Assembly: GCA_937996615.1 (NCBI GenBank)
Contig: CALKVD010000037.1
Coordinates: 1-5,797 of the forward strand
Reading direction: 5' to 3'
DNA: 5,797 nucleotides
Source: an uncultured Rickettsiales bacterium
GTDB taxonomy: Bacteria > Pseudomonadota > Alphaproteobacteria > Rickettsiales > Midichloriaceae
The stretch's first letter is position 1. Each line of letters begins with the position of its first letter. The position numbers and the translations under genes are program-made. Below, piece by piece: positions 5,706-5,797 of this stretch. A model generated the notes under the pieces. It ran no database searches. It saw only the letters and a program-made list of their open reading frames with translations, and was not told the origin of the DNA.

Positions 5706-5746
5706 AAAAAAAAGTCCTGGTAAAATTTGCTTACCAGGACTTTTTT
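5706..5746. terminator. Strong bidirectional rho-independent terminator
   Basis: GTCCTGGTAA (5714-5723) and TTACCAGGAC (5731-5740) form a perfect 10-bp stem with a 7-nt loop. They are flanked by eight A (5706-5713) and six T (5741-5746), which extend the pairing to 16 bp. It has U-tracts for transcripts of both strands. It lies about 765 bp past rplQ, so on the plus strand it would be a distant stop. More likely it serves a minus-strand gene beyond the right edge. In the last 24 bases one minus-strand frame ends KIIVLAS-stop (TAA at 5774-5776), but too little is left to identify anything. Confidence 0.9.
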
Positions 5747-5797
5747 AAATTAATTATTTTAGTCTAAGTTGCTTTAAGAAGCTAAAACAATAATTTT

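Noticed and set aside
5774..5797. Possible C-terminus KIIVLAS of a minus-strand gene
   Set aside because: Only seven codons are visible and another frame is also open here, so the true reading frame cannot be chosen.
4942..5797. CRISPR array or tandem repeat array
   Set aside because: The repeats seen are short, occur at most twice and are unevenly spaced; no regular repeat-spacer pattern exists.

Overview
The window looks like the end of a draft contig from an AT-rich alphaproteobacterium, probably a host-associated member of the Rickettsiales or a similar endosymbiont lineage. This rests on recognisable alphaproteobacterial versions of AtpD, RpoA, S13, S11 and L17, on very AT-rich spacers (about 10-20% GC by eye) and on a rearranged core-gene order. 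The genus cannot be named from the sequence alone. The first 50 bases are not genomic: they are an unremoved Illumina P5/i5 adapter, so true sequence starts near position 51.

Left part (51-2236): after about 370 bp of AT-rich sequence with no recognisable gene comes a two-gene minus-strand unit, atpD then atpC, the beta and epsilon subunits of the F1 ATP synthase. AtpD is intact and strongly conserved. AtpC is very divergent: it keeps the beta-sandwich core but has an unrelated N-terminal extension and lacks the C-terminal helical domain. Centre (2237-2418): a divergent promoter region with a good sigma70-type promoter on each strand, plus an inverted repeat and a palindrome on the atpD side.

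Right-centre (2419-4941): a plus-strand alpha-operon-type cluster, rpsM (S13), rpsK (S11), rpoA (RNA polymerase alpha) and rplQ (L17). It is detached from the secY/adk genes that usually precede rpsM. S11 carries an unusual low-complexity N-terminal tail of about 45 residues. The two divergent units place energy production (F1 subunits) back to back with translation and transcription (ribosomal proteins and RNAP alpha).

Right end (4942-5797): about 850 bp with no convincing gene. It holds an AT-rich hairpin after rplQ, several short inverted or direct repeats, a roughly 170-bp islet of clearly higher GC bounded by a 9-bp inverted repeat (possibly a small mobile-element relic), and a strong bidirectional rho-independent terminator close to the edge. 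I see no evidence of a novel defence, CRISPR, toxin or biosynthetic system. The oddities are the adapter, the rearranged gene order, the divergent AtpC, the S11 tail and the GC-elevated islet.
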